A stretch of 12,411 nucleotides of DNA from Roseihalotalea indica (lineage in GTDB: Bacteria; Bacteroidota; Bacteroidia; Cytophagales; Cyclobacteriaceae). The stretch lies in the NCBI RefSeq assembly GCF_022458895.1, contig NZ_JAINFL010000027.1, forward strand, positions 1-12,411. The letters run 5' to 3'. Both the position numbers and the translations under genes were made by a program. Shown here piece after piece: positions 5,949-12,271 of the stretch. Numbering within the stretch: the stretch's first letter is position 1; each line of letters starts with the position of its first letter. Below the pieces are notes generated by a model, which saw only the letters and a program-made list of their open reading frames with translations, was not told where the DNA came from and ran no database searches.

Positions 5949-5964
5949 ATCGGCTAACGCCGAT
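5949..5964. repeat. Small perfect hairpin
   Basis: ATCGGC (5949-5954), loop TAAC, GCCGAT (5959-5964). No T-run follows, so it is unlikely to be an intrinsic terminator by itself. It lies beyond the iterons with a stronger hairpin 14 bases further on; it may be part of the origin or mark the end of the repA transcript. Confidence 0.5.
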
Positions 5965-5978
5965 TAGACTTGTTTGAT

Positions 5979-5997
5979 AAGGGGGCGCTGCCCCCTT
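5979..5997. repeat. Strong GC hairpin near the origin
   Basis: AAGGGGGC (5979-5986), loop GCT, GCCCCCTT (5990-5997): perfect 8-base arms. It is strong enough to pause or stop RNA polymerase or a replication fork, though the following bases (CATATCCCC) are not a T-tract. It may close the resolvase-repA transcription unit. Confidence 0.5.
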
Positions 5998-6078
5998 CAT
6001 ATCCCCCGAGGTTTACAAGACATTTACTCAAAGAATATAGCTTGATATGGTTAGTATGTATTTATTTTTTTCAGGATA

Positions 6079-6107
6079 TTGCCTCTTTGAATGTGACCTA
6101 CTAAACT
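6079..6107 (+). promoter_or_regulatory. Possible promoter of the small RNA
   Basis: TTGCCT (6079-6084), 17 bases, then TAAACT (6102-6107) resembles a sigma-70 type promoter, with transcription expected near 6113. It follows a T-rich stretch (6059-6071). It does not fit the Bacteroidota TAnnTTTG form well, so support is moderate to weak. Confidence 0.35.
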
Positions 6108-6112
6108 AAAGA

Positions 6113-6254
6113 TACCTGCGTGAAGAGGAAACGGGCAATGCTGAGGAGCAACCCGCCAGAAATAGCGCAGTGACTCGGGGAATATCATCCCACAGCTTGG
6201 CAACTGCTGGCAATAAGTTGTACTAAAGGCTTTCTCAGGAGAGCCTTTTTTTTT
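6113..6254 (+). ncRNA. Candidate plasmid small RNA of about 140 nt
   Basis: A promoter-like pair upstream and a strong terminator downstream frame about 110 bases with no open frame but clear stems. CGGG (6132-6135) pairs with CCCG (6152-6155), enclosing TGCT (6139-6142) and AGCA (6147-6150) around a GAGG loop. GGG/CCC around AATATCAT (6178-6191) and CAGC/GCTG around TTGGCAACT (6193-6209) follow. GGA trinucleotides occur in or near loops. I do not recognise a known RNA family. It lies outside and downstream of repA in the same direction, so it is not a classic countertranscript of repA. A role in copy control, conjugation or host regulation is possible. Confidence 0.5.
6225..6254 (+). terminator. 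Rho-independent terminator
   Basis: AAAGGCT (6225-6231) and AGCCTTT (6242-6248) form the stem and nine T's (6246-6254) follow. It is the clearest intrinsic terminator in the window and is oriented to end plus-strand transcription coming from about 6113. Confidence 0.85.
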
Positions 6255-6302
6255 ATTGCTTAATATTCTCTGAGCATATGTCTAAAAAAACCTTCTGGGG
6301 GT

Positions 6303-6322
6303 TTGGGGGGTGAACCCCCCAA
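6303..6322. repeat. Perfect GC hairpin
   Basis: TTGGGGGG (6303-6310), loop TGAA, CCCCCCAA (6315-6322): 8-base perfect arms. No T-run follows. It stands between the small RNA terminator and the long inverted repeat at 6348-6403; its role is unknown. Confidence 0.55.
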
Positions 6323-6347
6323 TTAAAGTACCGAGCGAAGCGAGGCC

Positions 6348-6403
6348 GCTTTCGAAATGCGATTCCCAGCCCTAATTGATTGGCGGAATCGCATTTCGAA
6401 AGC
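6348..6403. repeat. Perfect 19-bp inverted repeat with 18-bp spacer
   Basis: GCTTTCGAAATGCGATTCC (6348-6366) is exactly the reverse complement of 6385-6403. After one mismatch the inner GCC/GGC (6369-6371, 6382-6384) can pair too. Each arm contains the palindrome TTCGAA. There is no T-run. It begins at the end of a CCGAGCGAAGCGAGGCCG stretch (6331-6348) that recurs at 8295-8312 with one change. Possible roles are a nicking or termination site, a single-strand initiation site, a partition site or a recombination site. Confidence 0.75.
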
Positions 6404-6552
6404 AAAGAAAATTTGTCCCGCAGTATGGCCGACTAGCTGGACCGCCCCTGATCCGGCCCCCGCCTCTGACCGACCCCCCCCAAGTTTTCGGCGCAGATCA
6501 GCGAAATTTTGTTTTGCTAACAGGTACTTTCACCAAATTGTTAATTTTTTGC

Positions 6553-6590
6553 TTGTGACAGTCGTTACATGTCACTATGTTACATCATAG
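6553..6590 (+). promoter_or_regulatory. Promoter overlapped by operator palindromes
   Basis: TTGTGA (6553-6558), 17 bases, then TATGTT (6576-6581) is a plausible promoter for the HTH gene at 6617. It is covered by two palindromes: GTGACA-N9-TGTCAC (6555-6575) and CTATG-N6-CATAG (6575-6590). The downstream gene encodes a DNA-binding protein, so autoregulation is likely. Confidence 0.5.
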
Positions 6591-6616
6591 TACAGCGTGA
6601 TACACCCTATTAGGAC

Positions 6617-7087
6617 ATGGCAAAAGTTAGCATATCAGAGGCCGCACGCCTCACCGAGAAAAGCCGTAACACATTACACCGGCATATGAAGAGTGGTAAG
6701 CTCAGCAAGGAGCAGGACGAGGAAGGAAACCCCGTCATCGATACCGCCGAGCTTATCCGGGTTTATGGAAAATTGAAAATGCAGAGTGACAAGGCGGAAC
6801 AGTCACAAAGTGACAGCGTGGTACAGAATGAAACAGCCCCCGATACAGGTGGTACAGTGTCAGAAATTGAGCTTCTAAAGCTCAAATTGGCACAGGCCGA
6901 GCGGGAAACCGAGATTGAGCGGGAACGCCGGAAGGAAGCGGAAAAGCGGGTTGAAGAAGAACGGGCAGAGAAAGACCGGCTATTTACCTTGGCCGAATCC
7001 ACTACCCGGCTACTGGAAGCCCCAAAGCAACAACCACCGGCAGAGCAGGAAAAGCCCGGTTTCTGGAAACGATTTTTGAACAGTTAG
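6617..7087 (+). CDS. HTH / coiled-coil plasmid DNA-binding protein
   Basis: This 156-residue protein has an N-terminal helix-turn-helix of the MerR/excisionase-like kind (about 3-51: VSISEAARLTEKSRNTLHRH, then GNPVIDTAELIRVYG). A polar linker (52-80) precedes a long charged coiled coil (about 82-128, rich in E, R and K), and it ends in a Trp/Phe segment (GFWKRFLNS). Small proteins with this head, coil and tail are encoded beside replication or mobilization genes on many plasmids, where they have been annotated variously as replication-associated DNA-binding or entry-exclusion proteins; their function is not firmly known. Here it starts a three-gene plus-strand group. Palindromes overlap its promoter, and its own coding region holds GTCAC-AAA-GTGAC (6802-6814). 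It may regulate itself, copy number or mobilization. The start at 6617 has a weak AGGA 6 bases upstream. Confidence 0.78.
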   Translation: MAKVSISEAARLTEKSRNTLHRHMKSGKLSKEQDEEGNPVIDTAELIRVYGKLKMQSDKAEQSQSDSVVQNETAPDTGGTVSEIELLKLKLAQAERETEIERERRKEAEKRVEEERAEKDRLFTLAESTTRLLEAPKQQPPAEQEKPGFWKRFLNS

Positions 7088-7099
7088 GAAGGTGCGGCC

Positions 7100-7393
7100 G
7101 TGACCGATGAAGAAAAGAAGACAGCCGAAACGTTGGCTTTTCCGAAGATGATAGGAACCGCCGATCTACAGAGAAACCCTGATGCTGCCCCCGATGATGA
7201 GAGCGCTTATTCCCCGGAGGAAGTTATCAGGGCATTGCGTAACGATGCAGTAAGAGCCATTCATCGGCTGGAAACCCAAAATCAGCACTACCAAATACCG
7301 GGCATAATCTCACTGTTTAACAAGTTTGCCAAGAAGCATGGACAACCGTTGATGGAACCTTACGTCATGCCCCAGAACCCCCCGAAGGAGTAG
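7100..7393 (+). CDS. Hypothetical small acidic protein
   Basis: This 97-residue protein is not one I recognise. It begins with GTG at 7100 behind AGGAAGG (7086-7092), the clearest Shine-Dalgarno sequence in the window, only 12 bases after the HTH gene's stop. It is therefore probably expressed with that gene. The N-terminal 40 residues are acidic and look flexible. The middle (YSPEEVIRALRNDAVRAIHRLETQN) is a predicted amphipathic helix, followed by a second helical part (IISLFNKFAKKHG). There are no membrane segments or catalytic motifs. Given its place it may help replication control or mobilization, but nothing in the protein shows this. Confidence 0.6.
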   Translation: MTDEEKKTAETLAFPKMIGTADLQRNPDAAPDDESAYSPEEVIRALRNDAVRAIHRLETQNQHYQIPGIISLFNKFAKKHGQPLMEPYVMPQNPPKE

Positions 7394-7427
7394 CGCGTTT
7401 AAGTAGGGAACACCTAACCCCTACGTT

Positions 7428-7793
7428 ATGCCGAATCCAGAGCTAGAGAAATTCCGCCAGCAAAACCCGAATGTATCCGATAAGGATTTAGGGGAAGCCC
7501 AGAAAGCCGGGCAGACAATGGATAATGCGGGCGTTCAGTCCGAGAACGCACAAGAGCCACCGGGCCAACCCCCGCATACTCCTAGCGGGAAAAACGACCC
7601 CAGCGAGCCTAACTTAAATCAGAATGTCACCCCATCGTCAGAGTATCAGAACGCCAACTATCAGAACCAACAGGACAACGCCAATCCGGAATTAGCCAGG
7701 GCGCAGCAGCAGGCCCGCGACGCGATGGCGAATGACCCCGGCAAAGACCAGATAAAGGCCGAACCGGAGAAAGACCAAGAGCAGGAACGCTAG
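7428..7793 (+). CDS. Hypothetical disordered protein
   Basis: This 121-residue protein is very hydrophilic, rich in N, Q, P, E, D and K, with almost no aromatic or branched hydrophobic residues after the first 30. It should be intrinsically disordered over most of its length. Short recurring words (QNAN, YQN, NPELA/NPELE) are seen. No family is recognised. It follows the 97-residue gene after 34 bases without a clear ribosome binding site. Its TAG stop shares the palindrome CTAG (7790-7793) with the stop of the convergent minus-strand gene. Codon choice and length favour a real gene, but the low complexity makes this less certain. Confidence 0.5.
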   Translation: MPNPELEKFRQQNPNVSDKDLGEAQKAGQTMDNAGVQSENAQEPPGQPPHTPSGKNDPSEPNLNQNVTPSSEYQNANYQNQQDNANPELARAQQQARDAMANDPGKDQIKAEPEKDQEQER

Positions 7794-8260
7794 ACCTGTT
7801 TCTTATAAACGGCGGTTATAATGGGTGTACCAGTCTGTGGCATGGTGTGACAGTCTACATTGAACTGTGTCATGGTCAGCAGGGTACGGCGCTTTAATGC
7901 CTGCCGTATCGGTTCCAGATTGCGGCCTTCTATCACATATTGGCAGGTGGTGCGCTGGATATGTAACACACCCTGTTTGGGGTAGTATTCGGCCCCTAGA
8001 TAGGTGCTATAGGGGTTATCATAGATACATTCCGGCGTGATAATGGAAAAGTCTAGCGTGTCGCGCTTGTCTTCCTTTACGGCCCGGTTGCTGGCTGTGG
8101 CCTCGCAGTCGGTGAAAGCCTGATAACGGCCTTTATCGGCCATATTTTGGGGTGTGTCAGCCTGTGCAACTGTGACAGTCTGCCCTGTAACATTCTGGGC
8201 AGGGCGAGGCACTCGCGGCCCTTCCTCTAGAATCTTATCGATGCGCCCCCGGTTATCCAT
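7790..8260 (-). CDS. Hypothetical protein encoded downstream of the relaxase
   Basis: This 156-residue protein is not one I recognise. It lies 59 bases after the relaxase stop in the same direction, so the two may share a transcript. The first 60 residues are polar and probably flexible. A folded part follows from about residue 68 (LDFSIITPECIYDNPYSTYLGAEYYPKQGVLHIQR), then a helix with RQALKRRTLL, then a strand-rich end with TPIITAVYKK. Cys at 81, 106 and 138 are the only notable residues. No membrane segment or signal peptide is seen. Its position suggests a mobilization accessory protein, which is inference only. Two copies of the 10-mer TGTGACAGTC lie inside it (7846-7855, 8171-8180); the third copy is in the promoter of the HTH gene. 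Confidence 0.65.
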   Translation of the reverse strand: MDNRGRIDKILEEGPRVPRPAQNVTGQTVTVAQADTPQNMADKGRYQAFTDCEATASNRAVKEDKRDTLDFSIITPECIYDNPYSTYLGAEYYPKQGVLHIQRTTCQYVIEGRNLEPIRQALKRRTLLTMTQFNVDCHTMPQTGTPIITAVYKKQV

Positions 8261-8319
8261 ATTCCCTATATTTATCTTTTTGTTTGTAGCCTAGCCGAGC
8301 GGAGCGAGGCCGTCAAATT

Positions 8320-9264
8320 TTACCAGCCCATGCCTTTTTCGTCGCTGTCTATGATCCTTTCCGCTTCTTTGGAACCATAGGCGAAATCATACCACGTTTC
8401 CCCCAGATCGTGCCGGACGGACTCAACGAAGAAGGCGTGATGATGAGAGCCGCCGCCTATTTGCTTGTAGCTGTTGACGTGACGGCGTATCTGTTTCGCC
8501 CCGTCATGGAACAATTTTTCCCGGAAGTTGCGGCGACCTTCCCAAGATTTTTCCCCGTTCTTTTCGGCAAAGTACGCCTGCCACGAGAGCGGGCGAATTA
8601 ACGGCTTATGCTTGTCTCGATGCAGGGCGAATTTTACGAGCTGGTCATCTTCCCATGATACGGCGTTCAGGTGATCCTCATAGGTTTGCCGGAACTGGTA
8701 CAGGGTCAATTTGCTGTCCAGCCCCTGCAATCCGTTGTCGATCCTGCCGTATCCGGTTTGCTTCTTTCCGAGGGTTTCCCCGTCAGCTTCGACAGGCCGG
8801 GCCGAAAACATGATATGCGCATGAGGGTTGCCTTTACCGTCTGCGGCATCGGTGCGATGATAGGAAACGTCAGCGATTAGCCTCCGGCTGGTCAGGCAGT
8901 CGCCTACCCATCGGTTGACCACTTCCCGGTGTTGCTCATGGGTGAGGTTTCGGGGCAGGGTAAGCACCACCTCTTTAGCGAGCAGTGCATCTTTGCGCGT
9001 TTCAATCTTTTCGACGTGGTTCCAATAGTTGGCCCGGTCTTTCAGCTTTTCGCCGGTATGTTCCGGAGCGATGATTTCAGAATGAAGCACCCCGGTTTTA
9101 TTAGTGTAATCGTGGGTTATGTCCTCTCTTTCGCCATGCAGACGACCCCCGGCCCGATAGGCCGCTTTGGCGGTGATGGAAGTGCCGGAACGGTAAGCCG
9201 CGCTTTCCACCGCGTGTTTTCCCGCGCTGCGGGAATGGGCTTTCATGTGAAGGTTAGCGTGCAT
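8320..9264 (-). CDS. mobA: MobQ-type relaxase (MobA/MobL family)
   Basis: This 314-residue protein matches the MobA/MobL family (PF03389). It shows the family N-terminus (SRSAGKHAVESAAYRSG), motif II with KEVVLTLPRNLT (97-108), and the metal-binding motif III HRTD...NPHAHIM (His136, His148, His150). The nucleophile should be Tyr24, but the AAYRxG segment is repeated 12 residues later (AAYRAG, Tyr36), giving two candidate tyrosines. The protein nicks one strand at oriT and stays attached to its 5' end during transfer. It is short for the family: no primase or other large C-terminal domain follows the relaxase fold. It is transcribed away from the coupling-protein gene, with a candidate oriT in between. 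The start at 9264 gives the usual family N-terminus. Confidence 0.88.
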   Translation of the reverse strand: MHANLHMKAHSRSAGKHAVESAAYRSGTSITAKAAYRAGGRLHGEREDITHDYTNKTGVLHSEIIAPEHTGEKLKDRANYWNHVEKIETRKDALLAKEVVLTLPRNLTHEQHREVVNRWVGDCLTSRRLIADVSYHRTDAADGKGNPHAHIMFSARPVEADGETLGKKQTGYGRIDNGLQGLDSKLTLYQFRQTYEDHLNAVSWEDDQLVKFALHRDKHKPLIRPLSWQAYFAEKNGEKSWEGRRNFREKLFHDGAKQIRRHVNSYKQIGGGSHHHAFFVESVRHDLGETWYDFAYGSKEAERIIDSDEKGMGW

Positions 9265-9312
9265 CCCAGAGGTATGACCATTTAAGTTTGTGGAATCTAA
9301 AGACCCGTATAG

Positions 9313-9345
9313 GAGTTGCTACGCAACTCTCGTAAAAAGTACCGA
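9313..9345. other. Candidate oriT
   Basis: GAGTTGC (9313-9319), TAC, GCAACTC (9323-9329) is a perfect 7-base inverted repeat, followed by TCGTAAAAAGTACCGA. An inverted repeat followed a few bases later by GTAA-rich sequence is the layout of MobQ origins such as that of RSF1010, and the site lies right upstream of the relaxase gene. The conserved GCGCCCT part of the RSF1010-type nick region is not present, so the exact nick cannot be placed. Confidence 0.45.
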
Positions 9346-9390
9346 TAAATCCAAGAAAATGAACATTTATTTTGCGGTAGCCGATGGATG

Positions 9391-9413
9391 AAAATTTGAA
9401 TAATTCAAATTTT
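9391..9413. repeat. A/T-rich perfect inverted repeat
   Basis: AAAATTTGAA (9391-9400), TAA, TTCAAATTTT (9404-9413): perfect 10-base arms. It lies 88 bases before the coupling-protein ATG. It could be an operator, a binding site for an oriT accessory protein or a transcription stop; the spacing to either gene does not decide. Confidence 0.6.
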
Positions 9414-9501
9414 AAATTGTGACTTGCTGGTTGACGGTTTGTCGGCTTGCATCCTTCCTTTTGTTTGCTGATATTCCTAAATTAACCAACCCCACAGCCT
9501 A

Positions 9502-11133
9502 ATGAAACTATTCAACCGCCGAGCCATCCCGGAGGATGCTTGGGACGACCTACCCCCGATTGACGAAAGTACGATTGATTGGGAAACCTACCGCCAGCAG
9601 TACCCGGAGGAAGCTGCGAGACGAGAGCAGCAGCAGGCCCAGCCGGTACAACAATGGAATAATCTGGACTTGCCCCTGACCCACTTCCGGAGCATGGAGC
9701 TGGTGCCGGTCGATCCGGAAGAACCGGACGAGCTGCAACCGGCCATCGTGTCGCACCCCTTCACTATCCGGCAAGCCTGCGAGGGCGTGAGCATCCTTGG
9801 CGGCATCGGTAGCGGTAAGACCTCGGGAAGTGGTGCACAGCTGGCTAAAGCCTATCTGCGGGCCGGATTCGGCGGGCTGGTACTGTGTGCCAAGAATGAC
9901 GAGGCCGAGACATGGCGGCAATATGCCAAGGCCACAGGCCGGGCCGGGCATGTGGTGGAGTTCGACACATCCGGCAAATGGTGTTTTCCCTTCCTTGATT
10001 ACGAGGTGAAGCGAGGCGGCGCCGGGGCCGGAAATGTGGAGAATATCGTACGGCTGTTGATGACGGTGCAAGAGAGCATCGAGGGCGGGCAGGGCCGCGA
10101 GGATGAGGCATTTTGGCGACGATCACTGGCCGAGCTATTACGGAACGCCGTAGAGCTGGCCCTAGCGGCAGGGGTTGGCGTTTCGGTGCCGGTATTGGAG
10201 GCCATCGTCGACAGTGCGCCCCTGAGCATGGAAGAAGCCCGCAGCGCGGCCATATTGGGCGACCCGGCAACCGGAGCACCCCCTACCAGCTATATCGGCC
10301 AGCTACTGGACGCGACTGGGGCAGCCTTTGACGGTTCCGACCATTGGCGCGAGGAGGACATCAAAACCACTACCCGGTATTGGTTGCGGAAGTTTCCGGG
10401 GATGCCCGACAAGCAGCGCGGCAGCGTCATCAGCATGTTTTCCAGCATCATTGATAATTTCATGCGCCGACCCTTCCGGCAGCTATTCAGCGAGGTAGGC
10501 GGCGGCGAAAACGTGCTAGTGCCGGAACTTTGCTTTGAAGGGCTTATTATCATTCTCAATTTTCCGGTAAAAGAGTTTGGCGACGCAGGCCGAGCGGTGC
10601 AGATCGTCTATAAATACCTGTGGATGCAAGCAATGGAGCGGCGACCCCCGGACAAGCCTCGCCCAGTTTTTATCTGGGTAGACGAATCACAGAACTTTAA
10701 CGCCGATTATGACATGCAGTTCCAAGCCACGGCCCGCAGTAGCAAAGCCTGTACGGTATACCTCACCCAGAACCTAGAAAACTACTACGCCGAAATGGGA
10801 AACGAGCACCGGGTAAACAGCCTGATTGCCAACCTTGCCACCAAGATATGGCACGCCCAGAGCGACCCCAACACCAACGAAAAAGCAGCGGAAACCATCG
10901 GCAGAAGCTGGCAGGTTAAAAAGGGTACAAACCAGCAGATCGGGGGCGCATCGGTCAATATTGGGGAGAGCGAACAGCTGAGCCTAGAATATGACGTTAT
11001 CCCGCAGACTTTCACCACTTTACGCACCGGGGGGCCGCTTAACAGTCGCATTGTTGAGGCGGTGATATTTCAGAATGGCCGTATCTGGGAGAACGGCCAG
11101 AGCCATATCATCGGACTATTTAAACAATCATAA
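9502..11133 (+). CDS. TraG/TraD-like type IV coupling ATPase without a membrane anchor
   Basis: This 543-residue protein carries a Walker A motif GGIGSGKT (100-107) and a Walker B-like strand VFIWVDES (389-396, Asp394/Glu395), followed by VYLTQNLENYY (419-429), the arrangement of VirD4/TraG coupling proteins. These hexameric ATPases bring the relaxase-DNA complex to a type IV channel and pump DNA. The usual two N-terminal membrane helices are missing: the first 60 residues are acidic and polar (PEDAWDDLPPIDE, then Gln-rich). The next gene, 11 bases on, encodes a multi-pass membrane protein that may replace the anchor. No other channel genes exist here, so the plasmid should be mobilizable rather than self-transmissible. 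The start at 9502 has no Shine-Dalgarno sequence. The gene is richer in GC than the kinase genes. Confidence 0.85.
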   Translation: MKLFNRRAIPEDAWDDLPPIDESTIDWETYRQQYPEEAARREQQQAQPVQQWNNLDLPLTHFRSMELVPVDPEEPDELQPAIVSHPFTIRQACEGVSILGGIGSGKTSGSGAQLAKAYLRAGFGGLVLCAKNDEAETWRQYAKATGRAGHVVEFDTSGKWCFPFLDYEVKRGGAGAGNVENIVRLLMTVQESIEGGQGREDEAFWRRSLAELLRNAVELALAAGVGVSVPVLEAIVDSAPLSMEEARSAAILGDPATGAPPTSYIGQLLDATGAAFDGSDHWREEDIKTTTRYWLRKFPGMPDKQRGSVISMFSSIIDNFMRRPFRQLFSEVGGGENVLVPELCFEGLIIILNFPVKEFGDAGRAVQIVYKYLWMQAMERRPPDKPRPVFIWVDESQNFNADYDMQFQATARSSKACTVYLTQNLENYYAEMGNEHRVNSLIANLATKIWHAQSDPNTNEKAAETIGRSWQVKKGTNQQIGGASVNIGESEQLSLEYDVIPQTFTTLRTGGPLNSRIVEAVIFQNGRIWENGQSHIIGLFKQS

Positions 11134-11144
11134 AACAAACGCTT

Positions 11145-12245
11145 ATGTATTCTCAAACTTCAGAGAGAAAGCGGGATTTAACCGGGGGAATCCGGTTTCC
11201 CTTCTTCGGCGGCATCATTGATTTTTTCATGCTGGTGCTGCAATGGTTCGTTCTTACGGTGGAGGTATTCTTGCGCCGTGATTTCGGGGAACGCTATCTA
11301 AGCAAGCTTAATTACGTCTTTGGGGCCGTCCTGCTTGGGTTTGTGGCCTTCGGCTCCCTGTTATTCGGGTGGCTATCCGAAAGCCTTTTCGGTGGTGGTG
11401 TGCCGATGGATGCAGGCCGGACGGCCAGCCGTGTCGGCCTCGCGTCCTTCCTTGCCGGGCAGAGCAGCGCAGTCATGGGGATTTTCTGGCTTGCCTATAT
11501 GGTGGCCGGGGCATTTCATCTTTCCCGGATTTCGTGGCGCGAGGCGGTGGGAATCCCGTTGCACTCGCTGGAATGGGGCCGCTCGTGGCTCGTTCCTGCC
11601 GGCAGGTGGATACAGAAGATAGGCAACAAGATAGGCCGGCGAATGCTCAAGATCGTGGGTTCAGTCAATAAGGGGAAGCTACCGGAGAAATACCAGCCTT
11701 TTCCGGACGAAGACGCGGTAACGGAATGCTTCGTTGAGCCGGTTGTCATGTGGTTTCTGTCGCTGTTTCTGGGAACGATGACAGGTTCGTTTTTGCTGGG
11801 GTTCTGGCTGAATATGGCGGCATGGTCGCTGCTGATAACGTCCAATTATCGGTACTACATGATACGGGAGCAGATTCTGGACATCAGCGACCAGATGATC
11901 GAAAGCACTAATATCAAAGGCATCATGCAGAACGACAAGAGCCAGCCCCGCCGTATGCGCGTGACCGGGGGAGCCAAACGCCGATTAGAGCAAATGGCCA
12001 AAGAACTGGAAGAACACCCGGCCGAGGCCGCTCAGATCATGCAGGAAGATAACGCAGTGACGCGGGCGCTGGCAGCCCTGAAGCCGGAACTTCGCGGGCT
12101 TCAGGAGCAGAACCGGCAGAACCGGCCCCCAGCCATCGTCACCACGACCGGCGAGACATTGCCGGAGAACGGCCAGACAGCCACGCCACCGGCAGCCCAG
12201 AAGGTAGAGCCAGAGCCGACCGACACACCGCCGAAGCAGCTGTAA
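11145..12245 (+). CDS. Multi-pass membrane protein, likely partner of the coupling ATPase
   Basis: This 366-residue protein is of no family I can name. Hydrophobic segments are at about 18-43, 55-78, 99-126 and 198-232 (the last long enough for one or two passes). The final 130 residues are soluble: a charged, probably helical part (250-325, with GGAKRRLEQMAKELEE) and a Pro/Thr/Glu-rich tail ending DTPPKQL. The gene starts 11 bases after the coupling ATPase and is surely co-transcribed. Because that ATPase has no membrane helices, a natural reading is that this protein anchors it to the inner membrane, or links it to a host-provided type IV channel. DotL/TraD partners and split coupling proteins elsewhere give precedents. 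Entry exclusion is an alternative. Confidence 0.72.
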   Translation: MYSQTSERKRDLTGGIRFPFFGGIIDFFMLVLQWFVLTVEVFLRRDFGERYLSKLNYVFGAVLLGFVAFGSLLFGWLSESLFGGGVPMDAGRTASRVGLASFLAGQSSAVMGIFWLAYMVAGAFHLSRISWREAVGIPLHSLEWGRSWLVPAGRWIQKIGNKIGRRMLKIVGSVNKGKLPEKYQPFPDEDAVTECFVEPVVMWFLSLFLGTMTGSFLLGFWLNMAAWSLLITSNYRYYMIREQILDISDQMIESTNIKGIMQNDKSQPRRMRVTGGAKRRLEQMAKELEEHPAEAAQIMQEDNAVTRALAALKPELRGLQEQNRQNRPPAIVTTTGETLPENGQTATPPAAQKVEPEPTDTPPKQL

Positions 12246-12271
12246 AACAGAGCTTTCTATCCAGCCGGGTA

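Larger units (their letters stand above)
5854..6616. other. Origin-side non-coding region
   Basis: No credible gene lies between the iterons and the HTH gene. An A/T-rich stretch (5854-5915) follows the iterons and could be the melting region. TGTGAATAA (5902-5910) and TTATTCACG (5784-5792) are imperfect DnaA-box matches (8/9 and 7/9). Further on are hairpins (5949-5964, 5979-5997), a likely small RNA gene (6113-6254), a GC hairpin (6303-6322), a perfect 19-bp inverted repeat (6348-6403), C-rich runs (6445-6481) and the operator/promoter of the HTH gene. The motif GAGCGNAGCGA occurs at 6333-6343 and inverted at 5916-5926, and again at 8297-8307. Confidence 0.7.
9265..9501. other. Divergent region between relaxase and coupling-protein genes
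   Basis: No gene is seen in these 237 bases. They hold the hairpin and flank proposed as oriT (9313-9345) and an A/T-rich inverted repeat (9391-9413), and must contain the promoters of both the relaxase and the coupling-protein genes. No convincing promoter pair was found for either. Base composition is clearly more A/T-rich than the genes on each side. Confidence 0.65.

Noticed and set aside
6445..6481. Possible G-quadruplex on the minus strand (runs of 4, 5 and 8 C on the plus strand)
   Set aside because: Only three long runs are present and the loops are uneven; there is no gene context that would give it a role.
6357..6590. Two overlapping open frames in the origin-side region
   Set aside because: They begin inside the perfect 19-bp inverted repeat and run through C-rich tracts; the products are low-complexity and unlike any protein.
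8410..9285. Several plus-strand open frames opposite the relaxase gene
   Set aside because: The minus strand encodes a clear MobA/MobL relaxase across the whole stretch; the others are shadows of it.
9550..11051. Minus-strand open frames opposite the coupling ATPase gene
   Set aside because: The plus strand has Walker A and B motifs at the right distance; the minus-strand products are low-complexity shadows.
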